In this document: positions 56,353 to 64,000 of the stretch, in pieces | How positions within the stretch are numbered: the first letter of the stretch is position 1 | Layout: each line of letters begins with the position of its first letter | Notes under the pieces: generated by a model | Database searches by the model: none | Told to the model about the DNA's origin: nothing | What the model saw: the letters and a program-made list of their open reading frames with translations, nothing else | Assembly (NCBI RefSeq): GCF_015550595.1 | Contig: NZ_JADNBB010000003.1 | Coordinates: 290,325-354,324 of the forward strand | Length of the DNA: 64,000 nt | Direction of reading: 5' to 3' | Source of the DNA: Parabacteroides goldsteinii | GTDB lineage: Bacteria > Bacteroidota > Bacteroidia > Bacteroidales > Tannerellaceae | Program-made: the position numbers and the translations under genes

Positions 56353-59300
56353 ATGCTAAATAAAATAATCCGTTATTTCCTTGATAACAGGGTTGTAACC
56401 ATTCTATTATTAATATTAGTCATTGTCTGGGGTATATCGACCTCTCCCTTCAACTGGCACGGAGGTATTATTCCGCGTAATCCGATCCCGGTAGACGCAA
56501 TCCCGGATATCGGTGACAACCAACAGATCGTCGCAACCGAATGGATGGGGCGATCGCCAAAAGATATACAAGATCAGATCACTTATCCACTGACCACTTC
56601 CCTATTGGGGATTCCGGGAGTAAAAAGTATCCGGAGTAGCTCCATGTTCGGGATGTCGTTCATCTACATCATCTTCGACGATGATATAGAGTTCTACTGG
56701 AGTCGTTCAAGGATTCTGGAAAAACTGAATTCACTGCCATCCGGCACCTTGCCGGAAGGCGTTCAACCGGCATTAGGTCCGGATGCCACAGCTCTGGGTC
56801 AAATATACTGGTACACCCTGGAAGGCAGAAACCCGGAGACAGGGAAACCTACCGGCGGTTGGAATGCCGAAGAATTGCGTACCATACAGGATTTCTATGT
56901 AAAATACTCCCTTTCCGCGGCCGAAGGAGTATCGGAAGTGGCTTCTGCCGGAGGTTTTGTAAAAGAATATCAGATAGAACTGAACCCGGATGCCATGCGC
57001 GCCTTCAACGTTTCCGTCATGGATATCATGAATGCCGTAAAGAAAAGTAATCTCGACATCGGTGCCGAAACGATGGAGATCAACAAGGTAGAATACCTGA
57101 TCCGTGGGCTTGGCTATATTAAAGATGTATCTGACCTGGAAAAAGCTGTCGTAACCGTCAGGGACGGTGTACCGGTACGCATATCGGATGTAGCTTTCGT
57201 GAATATCGGTCCGGGTACCCGGCGTGGCGGATTGGATAAGGAAGGCGTAGAAGCCGTGGGGGGAGTTGTTATCGCCCGGTACGGAGCGAATCCGTTGGAA
57301 GTGATCGACAATGTTAAAGCTAAGATTAAAGAAATAGAAGCCGGTCTTCCTCAAAAAACACTGGCGGACGGCACTGTGTCGAAGGTTAATGTCATACCTT
57401 TTTACGACCGGACCGGCCTAATCAAAGAAACGATCGGAACACTTGAAACTTCGCTCTCACACGAAATACTGATCTGTATCATCGTAATCATTGTATTGGT
57501 CCTTAACCTGCGCGCATCCGTAGTAATAGCAAGTATGCTCCCAGTGGCCGTACTGGCTACATTTATCATCATGAAATACACCGGGATAGAAGCAAACATT
57601 GTTGCTTTGTCCGGTATTGCCATTGCTATCGGAGTCATGGTCGATGTAGGGGTCGTATTTGTAGAAAGCATTATTCGTTATATGGAAATGCCGGAGAACA
57701 AGAGTATCAAAGGCGGGAAAGCATTGATCAACCTTATCTACAAGGCTGTCAGTGAAGTATCCGGAGCCATAGCAACGGCTATGATCACCACAATAGTCAG
57801 TTTTTTACCTGTATTTGCCATGGAGGCTCAGGAAGGGAAAATGTTCTCTCCCCTCGCCTATACTAAAACGTATGCACTGGCATCCGCTTTCATACTAGGG
57901 TTGATCCTCCTGCCGACACTTTCTTATTTGCTGTTCTCTGTCCGGATCAATTCCAGATCGATACGAAAGATAGCCAATTACCTCCTGATTGTAGCAGGCA
58001 TTGCTTTGTCAATCATTTACAGTAGTATTCCGGTACTTGGCCTTACGGCTGTCGGACTAAACAATCTTCTTGTCTCCTACTGGAAAAATCCGAAGACTAG
58101 CAACTATATCAATATAGGTATCACCTTACTAGTGGCAGTTTATTATCTGTCGGAAGAATGGCTACCGATGGGACCTCAGGCCGGATTATTCTCCAACATA
58201 CTTTTCGTAGCGGCTTGTATCGTTGTCATCTTAACCCTCCTATGGTTGCTGGTGATCTACTACGAACAGATATTAAGATGGTGCCTCAGTCACCGTTGGC
58301 AGTTCATGATCATTCCTACGACAACAATCCTGTTCGGTATCATTATATGGATAGGATTTAATAAAACATTCGGATTCGTTGCATCAGGTATGGAAACGCT
58401 GGGATGGAAAGATTTCCGCCAGACAACTTTCTGGGAAAAAGCATCCGCTGAGTTTCCCGGTATAGGCGAAGAGTTTATGCCCAGCCTGAATGAAGGTTCC
58501 TTCCTCCTGATGCCCACCAGCATGCCTCATACCGGAATTGCACAAAACCTCGATTATATCGAAGCGCTCGACAAACGCCTGGCAGCCATTCCGGAAGTGG
58601 AGACAGCCATCGGAAAATGGGGACGCGTCAACTCAGCCCTCGACCCTGCTCCGGCACAAATGTTTGAAAATACGATAAACTATCGTCCTGAATACATTCT
58701 GAATGAAGACGGGCAAAGGGGACGTTTCAAGGTTAATAAACAGGGTGCCTACATGCTGAAAAACGGCGATACATACAATCCGGCTGACGGTTTCCGGCTC
58801 ATTCCCAAAGACAGTCTGATAGCCGACAGTAAAGGAGACTATTTCCGCCAATGGCGTCCGGAAATAAAAAACACAGACGATATCTGGCAACAGATAGTAA
58901 ATGTCACCCATCTGCCGGGTCTTACTTCAGCTCCCAAGTTGCAGCCAATCGAGGCCCGTCTCGTTATGTTGTCGACCGGTATGCGTGCCCCGATGGGATT
59001 GAAAATATACGGTCCCGACCTGGAAACGATCGAACAGAGCGGTAAGGTTATCGAGCAGGCATTAAAAGAAGTGCCTTCCGTAATCCCTTCCTCCGTATTC
59101 TATGACAGGGCGGTAGGAGCTCCTTATCTCGAAATCAATTTAAACAGGGACAACATGGCGCGTTATGGAGTGAATGTAGAAGATTTGCAGGAAATATTAA
59201 GTGCTGCTGTCGGTGGAATGGTATTGACGACAACGGTCGAAGGAAGGGAGCGTTTTCCGGTCCGCCTACGTTATGCCCGCGAATTGCGGGATAATCCGGA

Positions 59301-60204
59301 AGCATTGTCTATGTTACTGGTTCCTACGGCAACGGGAGCCCAGATACCATTGAAAGAACTGGCCGATATCGATTATACCCGTGGAGCCCAAATGATACAA
59401 AGTGAAAACACGTTCCTGGTCGGCTATGTCATTTTCGACAAAATATCCGGTAAAGCAGAGGTCGATGTGGTTAAAGAAGCCACCCGCTTACTTGAACAAA
59501 AAATAAAGGATGGTGAACTGACTCTGGCCAAAGGGGTATCTTACAAGTTTGCAGGGAACTATGAGCAACAGGAACGGGCTACCCAGCGGCTGGCAATTGT
59601 AGTGCCTCTGGCATTACTGATTGTTCTGTTGGTCTTATATTTCCAGTTCAAGACGGTTACAGCCTCTCTTATCCACTTCTCAGGTGTATTTGTTGCCTTT
59701 GCCGGAGGATTTATCCTGCTTTGGCTGTATGGACAGGATTGGTTTATGAACTTCTCCGTCGGCGGAGAGAATATGAGGGATCTTTTCCAGATGCATACCA
59801 TCAACCTGAGTGTTGCCGTCTGGGTCGGGTTTATTGCTTTGTTCGGTGTTGCAACCGACGACGGAGTATTGATGGGTACTTACATCCACCAAACATTCCT
59901 CCGGCAAAATCCCCGTACGAAAGAGGCTATACGGGAAGCCGTTGTTACTGCCGGATTAAAACGTGTACGACCGGCCGCCATGACAACGGCAACAACACTG
60001 ATTGCCTTACTTCCGGTATTGACCTCGACAGGGAAAGGTGCCGATATCATGGTACCGATGGCAATACCCACCTTCGGGGGAATGCTGATACAGTCTATGA
60101 CCATGTTTGTCGTACCCGTCCTGCAATGCTGGTGGCGTGAGAGCGTAATTAAGAAAGAACAAAAGAAACAAAACATTGAAAATGACACAAGCGATGAAGA
60201 ATAA
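56353..60204 (+). CDS. cusA: CusA/CzcA-family heavy-metal RND pump
   Basis: 1283 residues, about 240 longer than E. coli CusA. It opens MLNKIIRYFLDNRVVTILLLILVIVW. Transmembrane helix 4 carries the metal-RND signature IAIAIGVMVDVGVVFVESIIRYME. The extra length is mainly an insertion with four or five added hydrophobic helices (about 535-660) between the two halves, plus an extended periplasmic region with the TGMRAPMGLKIYG block. It exports Cu(I)/Ag(I) from periplasm and cytoplasm. cusC overlaps its 3' end. Confidence 0.93.
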   Translation: MLNKIIRYFLDNRVVTILLLILVIVWGISTSPFNWHGGIIPRNPIPVDAIPDIGDNQQIVATEWMGRSPKDIQDQITYPLTTSLLGIPGVKSIRSSSMFGMSFIYIIFDDDIEFYWSRSRILEKLNSLPSGTLPEGVQPALGPDATALGQIYWYTLEGRNPETGKPTGGWNAEELRTIQDFYVKYSLSAAEGVSEVASAGGFVKEYQIELNPDAMRAFNVSVMDIMNAVKKSNLDIGAETMEINKVEYLIRGLGYIKDVSDLEKAVVTVRDGVPVRISDVAFVNIGPGTRRGGLDKEGVEAVGGVVIARYGANPLEVIDNVKAKIKEIEAGLPQKTLADGTVSKVNVIPFYDRTGLIKETIGTLETSLSHEILICIIVIIVLVLNLRASVVIASMLPVAVLATFIIMKYTGIEANIVALSGIAIAIGVMVDVGVVFVESIIRYMEMPENKSIKGGKALINLIYKAVSEVSGAIATAMITTIVSFLPVFAMEAQEGKMFSPLAYTKTYALASAFILGLILLPTLSYLLFSVRINSRSIRKIANYLLIVAGIALSIIYSSIPVLGLTAVGLNNLLVSYWKNPKTSNYINIGITLLVAVYYLSEEWLPMGPQAGLFSNILFVAACIVVILTLLWLLVIYYEQILRWCLSHRWQFMIIPTTTILFGIIIWIGFNKTFGFVASGMETLGWKDFRQTTFWEKASAEFPGIGEEFMPSLNEGSFLLMPTSMPHTGIAQNLDYIEALDKRLAAIPEVETAIGKWGRVNSALDPAPAQMFENTINYRPEYILNEDGQRGRFKVNKQGAYMLKNGDTYNPADGFRLIPKDSLIADSKGDYFRQWRPEIKNTDDIWQQIVNVTHLPGLTSAPKLQPIEARLVMLSTGMRAPMGLKIYGPDLETIEQSGKVIEQALKEVPSVIPSSVFYDRAVGAPYLEINLNRDNMARYGVNVEDLQEILSAAVGGMVLTTTVEGRERFPVRLRYARELRDNPEALSMLLVPTATGAQIPLKELADIDYTRGAQMIQSENTFLVGYVIFDKISGKAEVDVVKEATRLLEQKIKDGELTLAKGVSYKFAGNYEQQERATQRLAIVVPLALLIVLLVLYFQFKTVTASLIHFSGVFVAFAGGFILLWLYGQDWFMNFSVGGENMRDLFQMHTINLSVAVWVGFIALFGVATDDGVLMGTYIHQTFLRQNPRTKEAIREAVVTAGLKRVRPAAMTTATTLIALLPVLTSTGKGADIMVPMAIPTFGGMLIQSMTMFVVPVLQCWWRESVIKKEQKKQNIENDTSDEE

Positions 60205-61657
60205 TCTCAAAATACAACTATATCTGATCGGTATCGCCTTACTGCTCGGTACTTTATCCGGATATTCACAGCAGGCAGATAGCCTTGCTTACTATCTGGA
60301 AACAGCCGCTCGCAATAATCCGCTGGTCAACTCCAACTTCGCCCTTTATAAAGCTTCACTGGAAAAAATTCCACAAGCGGGAGCCTACTCCGATCCGGAA
60401 TTGGATATAGGCCTTTTTGTCAAACCCATGGAAACACTGGGAGGAAAACAGATTGCAGACTTCACACTCATGCAGATGTTTCCCTGGTTCGGAACACAAA
60501 AAGCAGCACGTAACGAAGCGACAGAAATGTCACGTATGGCCTACGAGCAATTCCGTGATGCCAGAAACAACCTGTTCTATGAGGTCAAAAGCCAGTGGTA
60601 TCAACTATGTAATCTGAATGAACAGTATAAAAATACACAGGCAAATCTTATTTTGCTGGAGCAATTGGAACAGTTGGCACTTAAGCGTTTCTCCGCACCC
60701 GGTGTCCCCTCCACACCGACAGTAACTCCACCTGTAGCCAATACCCCCCAGGCTCTACCTGCCTCATCCGGAAACAGTATGGGCAATATGGGAGGAACAG
60801 GTAATACTTCGCCAACAACAGCCATGCCAGCATCCAATAATAGCGGAATGTCCGGCATGGGAGGAAGCCCCATGGGGACAGGAAATTCTTCCGGAGGTAT
60901 GTCAGATGTATTGCGTATCCAGATAGAAAAAGCAGAACTTGAGAATAATCTGGAAGTAATTATCTCCAACCGTACCGCAGCTGAAGCCCGGTTCAATGCC
61001 TTATTAAACCGCGATCAACAGACAAGAGTGGCTATACCCGACTCACTGATACAAATTCGTTTCCTGGCAGATGACAAAACGATAACCGACAGCATTATCC
61101 TGGCCAACCCGATGTTATCGATGCTGGAAGCAGAGGCGAATGCCTATAAGGCCAAAGCAATAATGGATAAGAAGATGAGTTATCCGATGTTCGGTATCGG
61201 CCTGCAATATTCGGTAGTCGGTAAATCAGATAATGTAATGGTCATGCCTGACATGAACGGAATGGATATGGTCATGCCCATGTTCAAGATAAGTATCCCC
61301 ATTTTCCGAAAGAAATATAACGCACAACAACGGGAAAGTAAACATTACCGCCAGGCAAGTGAGCTAAAATACGAAAATACGCTGAACCAGTTGCAGGCCG
61401 AGTATCAGACAGTCAAACAACAACTGGCAGATGCAGCCCGTAAAGTCAGCTTATATAAAAAACAGCAAAACCTGGCTTTATCCACCTGGCAACTGATGGT
61501 ACGAGAATTCTCAGCCGGAGTGACCAGCCTCACCGACATTATACAAGTCGAACGCCAGTTACTGGATTACAGTCTCAAAAAAAGTGAAGCAGTTGCCGAA
61601 TACAACACAATGGTAGCCGGCATGGAAAAGTTAGTAGCAACCTCATTAAATGATTAA
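60194..61657 (+). CDS. cusC: CusC-like outer-membrane channel with a Met-rich insertion
   Basis: 487 residues from ATG 60194 (MKNNLKIQLYLIGIALLLGTLSGYS), which begins the signal peptide; ATG 60182 and TTG 60176 are in-frame alternatives. It overlaps the end of cusA. TolC-like repeats are present (GAYSDPELDIGLFV, SDVLRIQIEKAELEN, REFSAGVTSLTDIIQVERQ). Between the helices, about residues 167-236 form a low-complexity Pro/Ser/Thr/Gly segment with seven Met in GM, NM and PM contexts, absent from ordinary TolC proteins. It completes the efflux duct. Confidence 0.9.
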   Translation: MKNNLKIQLYLIGIALLLGTLSGYSQQADSLAYYLETAARNNPLVNSNFALYKASLEKIPQAGAYSDPELDIGLFVKPMETLGGKQIADFTLMQMFPWFGTQKAARNEATEMSRMAYEQFRDARNNLFYEVKSQWYQLCNLNEQYKNTQANLILLEQLEQLALKRFSAPGVPSTPTVTPPVANTPQALPASSGNSMGNMGGTGNTSPTTAMPASNNSGMSGMGGSPMGTGNSSGGMSDVLRIQIEKAELENNLEVIISNRTAAEARFNALLNRDQQTRVAIPDSLIQIRFLADDKTITDSIILANPMLSMLEAEANAYKAKAIMDKKMSYPMFGIGLQYSVVGKSDNVMVMPDMNGMDMVMPMFKISIPIFRKKYNAQQRESKHYRQASELKYENTLNQLQAEYQTVKQQLADAARKVSLYKKQQNLALSTWQLMVREFSAGVTSLTDIIQVERQLLDYSLKKSEAVAEYNTMVAGMEKLVATSLND

Positions 61658-63284
61658 TCGTATGAAAAAGATAAAAGAATGGATCAAGACAAAGCAAGTT
61701 CAATATATAATATTCGCACTTGCAGGATTATTAGTCGGCTGGTTATTATTCAGCCCCTCCTCCACCCCGCAGACTGACAGCAGCCATCACGATCATTCCC
61801 ATGACAGCATAGCCGGGCATTCCCATAGCCACGATCTGCAACAGGATGAAAACGGGGTCTGGACCTGTTCCATGCATCCTCAGATCCGACAGGATAAACC
61901 GGGTAAATGTCCTATCTGCGGCATGGACCTGATACCTGTACGCAAAAGCGGTAACAATAACGAAAACATCGATCCTTCGTCTATTCAGTTATCGAAAGAA
62001 GCTATGGCGCTGGCCGATGTACAAACATCGCGTGTCAGTAAAGAAAATCCGGTAAAACAAGTACGTCTCTATGGCAAAATAGCACCGGACGAACGGAGTC
62101 TTCAATCGCAGACAGCTCATGTAGGAGGCCGCATCGAAAACCTTGCCGTCGATTTTACAGGAGAAACCGTACGTAGCGGCCAGACACTTGCCACCTTATA
62201 CTCGCCGGAACTATTTACAGCCCAGCAGGAATTACTGGAAGCTATAAAAATGCAACAACCGGCATTGATCCAGGCGGCCAAAGAAAAACTGCAACTCTGG
62301 AAAATGACCGATGCACAAATTACAGCCATCGAGCAATCGGGTACTACTTCCCCGTTAGTAGAAATCAAATCAAACACCAGCGGTATCGTCATATCGAAAA
62401 AGGTCAGCCAGGGAGATTATGTATCACAAGGAGCTATCCTATTCGATGTAGCCAACCTTTCCAAGGTATGGGCTATGTTCGATGCTTACGAAGTCGACCT
62501 GCCTTTTTTAAGTAAAGGCGACCCGGTGGAATTCACCTTGCAGGCTCTTCCCGGCAAAGTATACAAAGGCAAGATCGCATTTATCGACCCCATTGTAAAC
62601 GTTGCCAGCCGTACTTCCCGGGTACGTGTCGAGGTATCCAACCCCCAGATGGAACTAAAACCGGAAATGTATGCGACAGCTACTGTCAATGCAGCTTTAA
62701 AAGGATACAAAGACCAGATCGTCGTTCCACAGACAGCCGTACTTTGGACCGGAAAACGTGCAATAGTATATGTCAAACAGCCGGACATCTCCACACCCAC
62801 TTTCCGGATGCGGGAAGTAGAATTGGGTCCGTCGTTAGGCAATGCTTATGTCATACTGAAAGGATTATCCGATGGAGAAGAAATTGTGACAAACGGGGTC
62901 TTTTCAATCGATGCCAGTGCCCAGCTGGAAGGAAAACCTTCTATGATGAACAATGACGGAAACGCCACACAACCGATGACCGGGCACGCCGGACATTCTA
63001 TGCAAGCCTCCAATGTACAAAGCGAACATGCCATGTTCGGAGTAAAAGGTGCCTGCGATATGTGTAAACAACGTATCGAAGATACAGCCAAGAGTATTAA
63101 AGGAGTCTCGTCCGCCATGTGGGACAAAGATGCCCAGATGGTACATTTACAGTTTGACCCTAAACAAACATCTGTCGATGCCATAGCCAAAGCCATTGTT
63201 GCAGCCGGGCACGACAATGACAAGTACAAGGCAGACCAAAATGTTTACGACAAGCTTCCGGCCTGCTGTCATTACCGGAAATAG
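61650..63284 (+). CDS. cusB: CusB-like periplasmic adaptor with N-terminal metal-binding and C-terminal HMA domains
   Basis: 544 residues; Met5 (61662) is an alternative start. Order: a membrane anchor (18-35); a His-rich tether (SSHHDHSHD, HSHSHD, 44-63); a heavy-metal-binding domain (WTCSMHP through CPICGMDLIPV, 71-97); the adaptor hairpin and barrel; a Met/His linker (MTGHAGHSM); and a C-terminal HMA-like domain from about 465 with CDMC as its CxxC. The tail ends ACCHYRK. It picks up Cu(I)/Ag(I) and passes it to CusA. The start overlaps the cusC stop by 8 bp. Confidence 0.92.
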   Translation: MINRMKKIKEWIKTKQVQYIIFALAGLLVGWLLFSPSSTPQTDSSHHDHSHDSIAGHSHSHDLQQDENGVWTCSMHPQIRQDKPGKCPICGMDLIPVRKSGNNNENIDPSSIQLSKEAMALADVQTSRVSKENPVKQVRLYGKIAPDERSLQSQTAHVGGRIENLAVDFTGETVRSGQTLATLYSPELFTAQQELLEAIKMQQPALIQAAKEKLQLWKMTDAQITAIEQSGTTSPLVEIKSNTSGIVISKKVSQGDYVSQGAILFDVANLSKVWAMFDAYEVDLPFLSKGDPVEFTLQALPGKVYKGKIAFIDPIVNVASRTSRVRVEVSNPQMELKPEMYATATVNAALKGYKDQIVVPQTAVLWTGKRAIVYVKQPDISTPTFRMREVELGPSLGNAYVILKGLSDGEEIVTNGVFSIDASAQLEGKPSMMNNDGNATQPMTGHAGHSMQASNVQSEHAMFGVKGACDMCKQRIEDTAKSIKGVSSAMWDKDAQMVHLQFDPKQTSVDAIAKAIVAAGHDNDKYKADQNVYDKLPACCHYRK

Positions 63285-63294
63285 GAACACAGAC

Positions 63295-63349
63295 AGGCGC
63301 AACAAAAAAAGGGCTACAACTTATTTGTATCCCTTTATTCGTTGCGCCT
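63295..63349 (+). terminator. Long hairpin terminator after cusB
   Basis: Outer stem AGGCGCAAC (63295-63303) with GTTGCGCCT (63341-63349); inner stem AAAGGG-c-TACAA with TTGTA-t-CCCTTT. It lies between convergent cusB and the winged-helix gene. Confidence 0.8.
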
Positions 63350-63367
63350 AAAATATCAGTTCCCTGT

Positions 63368-63595
63368 TTAATAATACGTTTCTGTCAGTGGAATATTTAT
63401 TTCAACAAACAGCATATCGCCACCCTCGTTCCGGAAACGTATTTTGTTTTCCCGGGCTAACCAACCTAAAGCAAGAAAAATTACAGACTCCCTGCAATGA
63501 GTCATTTCTCCAATCTTTCTGATGGACATGTTGCCCCTTTCTGCAAGCAAACGCCAGATCTTACCGGCATCTGAACCAACGTCATTCTTATTCAT
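63368..63595 (-). CDS. Small winged helix-turn-helix protein (DUF2582-like)
   Basis: 75 residues. The whole length fits a single winged helix: helix GKIWRLLAERG, recognition segment MSIRKIGEMTHCRESVIFLALGWLARENKI, and a beta wing (RFRNEGGDMLFVEINI). There is no sensor domain. Proteins of this type are common and widely conserved in Bacteroidota, with unknown targets. Its position beside the copper operon may be coincidence. Confidence 0.78.
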   Translation of the reverse strand: MNKNDVGSDAGKIWRLLAERGNMSIRKIGEMTHCRESVIFLALGWLARENKIRFRNEGGDMLFVEINIPLTETYY

Positions 63596-63855
63596 AACAC
63601 TCCATTTTTGATATGTGACCTAAAACTAACAATTAAAAATAAAACAGAGGTGTTCCATTTTACTTCCTTATTAGTCAATTATACCATTATTCATCAATTA
63701 TTCCCTCTTTGATAACAAAATGACTTTGTTTTACTATTATAAAACAGATCACAAACAATAAAAGTTTCACCAAACAGCATATATTCATATTAATTCGTAA
63801 GAATAAACGAATTATAACTTACAATCAGAAACAGGCTCCTAACATCATCTCGTTA
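63596..63855. other. AT-rich intergenic DNA
   Basis: About 260 bp with no credible gene. It holds a small inverted repeat AATTCGT (63792-63798) / ACGAATT (63807-63813) and several near-repeats of CAATTAT. No T-run follows the hairpin. Confidence 0.5.
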
Positions 63856-63999
63856 TCAGGGACTTGGCCAAAGAAAATCGAAAATATCCCAAACAAAGCT
63901 TCTCCATAAAATGTTTGAAATATAACTAAAGAGGTCTTCGTGTGACCTCCAGGTCATATGAAGAACCTGTTGTACTAATGCATTGTTGGGATACTTATG
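63856..63999 (-). CDS. Possible C-terminal end of a leftward gene running off the right edge
   Basis: On the minus strand an open frame enters from the edge and stops at TGA (63856-63858), giving 47 residues rich in Trp, Phe and Ser. It is too short to exclude chance: about one frame in ten stays open this long. No family is recognised. Confidence 0.25.
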   Translation of the reverse strand, partial: HKYPNNALVQQVLHMTWRSHEDLFSYISNILWRSFVWDIFDFLWPSP

Positions 64000-64000
64000 G

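Noticed and set aside
63980..64000. Start of a plus-strand gene at the right edge (ATG CAT TGT TGG)
   Set aside because: Only seven codons are visible, without a promoter or ribosome site.

Overview
The window reads as a chromosome segment of an anaerobic gut Bacteroidota, order Bacteroidales. Evidence: a SusC/SusD polysaccharide utilisation locus with a hybrid two-component regulator, a Bacteroidales-type GDP-fucose pathway, TonB-dependent receptors, and many promoters of the form TTTG-N19/20-TAnnTTTG with weak Shine-Dalgarno sites. Parabacteroides or a close relative is my best guess; no rRNA or species marker is present to prove it. No tRNA, rRNA, CRISPR array or complete insertion sequence was seen.

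Layout. 1-10462 (all minus strand): dTDP-glucose and GDP-L-fucose synthesis (rfbA-fcl-gmd), an OmpA-family protein, a polyprenyl-phosphate sugar transferase, then ruvX-def, a decarboxylase-type carboxyltransferase with its biotin carrier, and a TPR protein that runs off the left edge. 10606-17296 (plus): HdeD-like membrane protein, OPT transporter, SpoIID/LytB protein, sodium-solute symporter and the ribosome-assembly GTPase EngB. 17406-30332: a complete polysaccharide utilisation locus (hybrid regulator, SusC, SusD, candidate glycan-binding lipoprotein, GH26, GH28-like) bounded by two near-identical 23-bp direct repeats, so it looks like a discrete insertion. 30405-40280: a probably broken small gene, a HIT protein, a TonB receptor with a His-rich small protein, a DUF4132 protein, malic enzyme, a dienelactone-hydrolase-like protein and an FKBP isomerase. 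40383-46211: a tripartite RND drug-efflux operon. 46458-55606: catalase, dnaJ/grpE, a PDZ protein, mutS2, corA and a Mpi-like serine recombinase with Thr at the catalytic Ser position. 55771-63595: a copper/silver efflux operon (HYC_CC_PP protein, CusA, CusC, CusB) and a winged-helix protein. The last 400 bp hold AT-rich non-coding DNA and a possible gene end.

The most unusual signal is non-coding. Two intergenic arrays (11287-11399 and 41804-41885) share no sequence but follow the same rule: 16-bp hyphenated palindromes (5-bp arm, 6-bp centre, 5-bp arm) separated by 6-bp spacers, giving an exact 22-bp period over at least four units. A third intergenic stretch (14993-15134) holds a weaker 21-bp-spaced version. 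These are not terminators, CRISPRs or ordinary tandem repeats, and look like a recurring element class.
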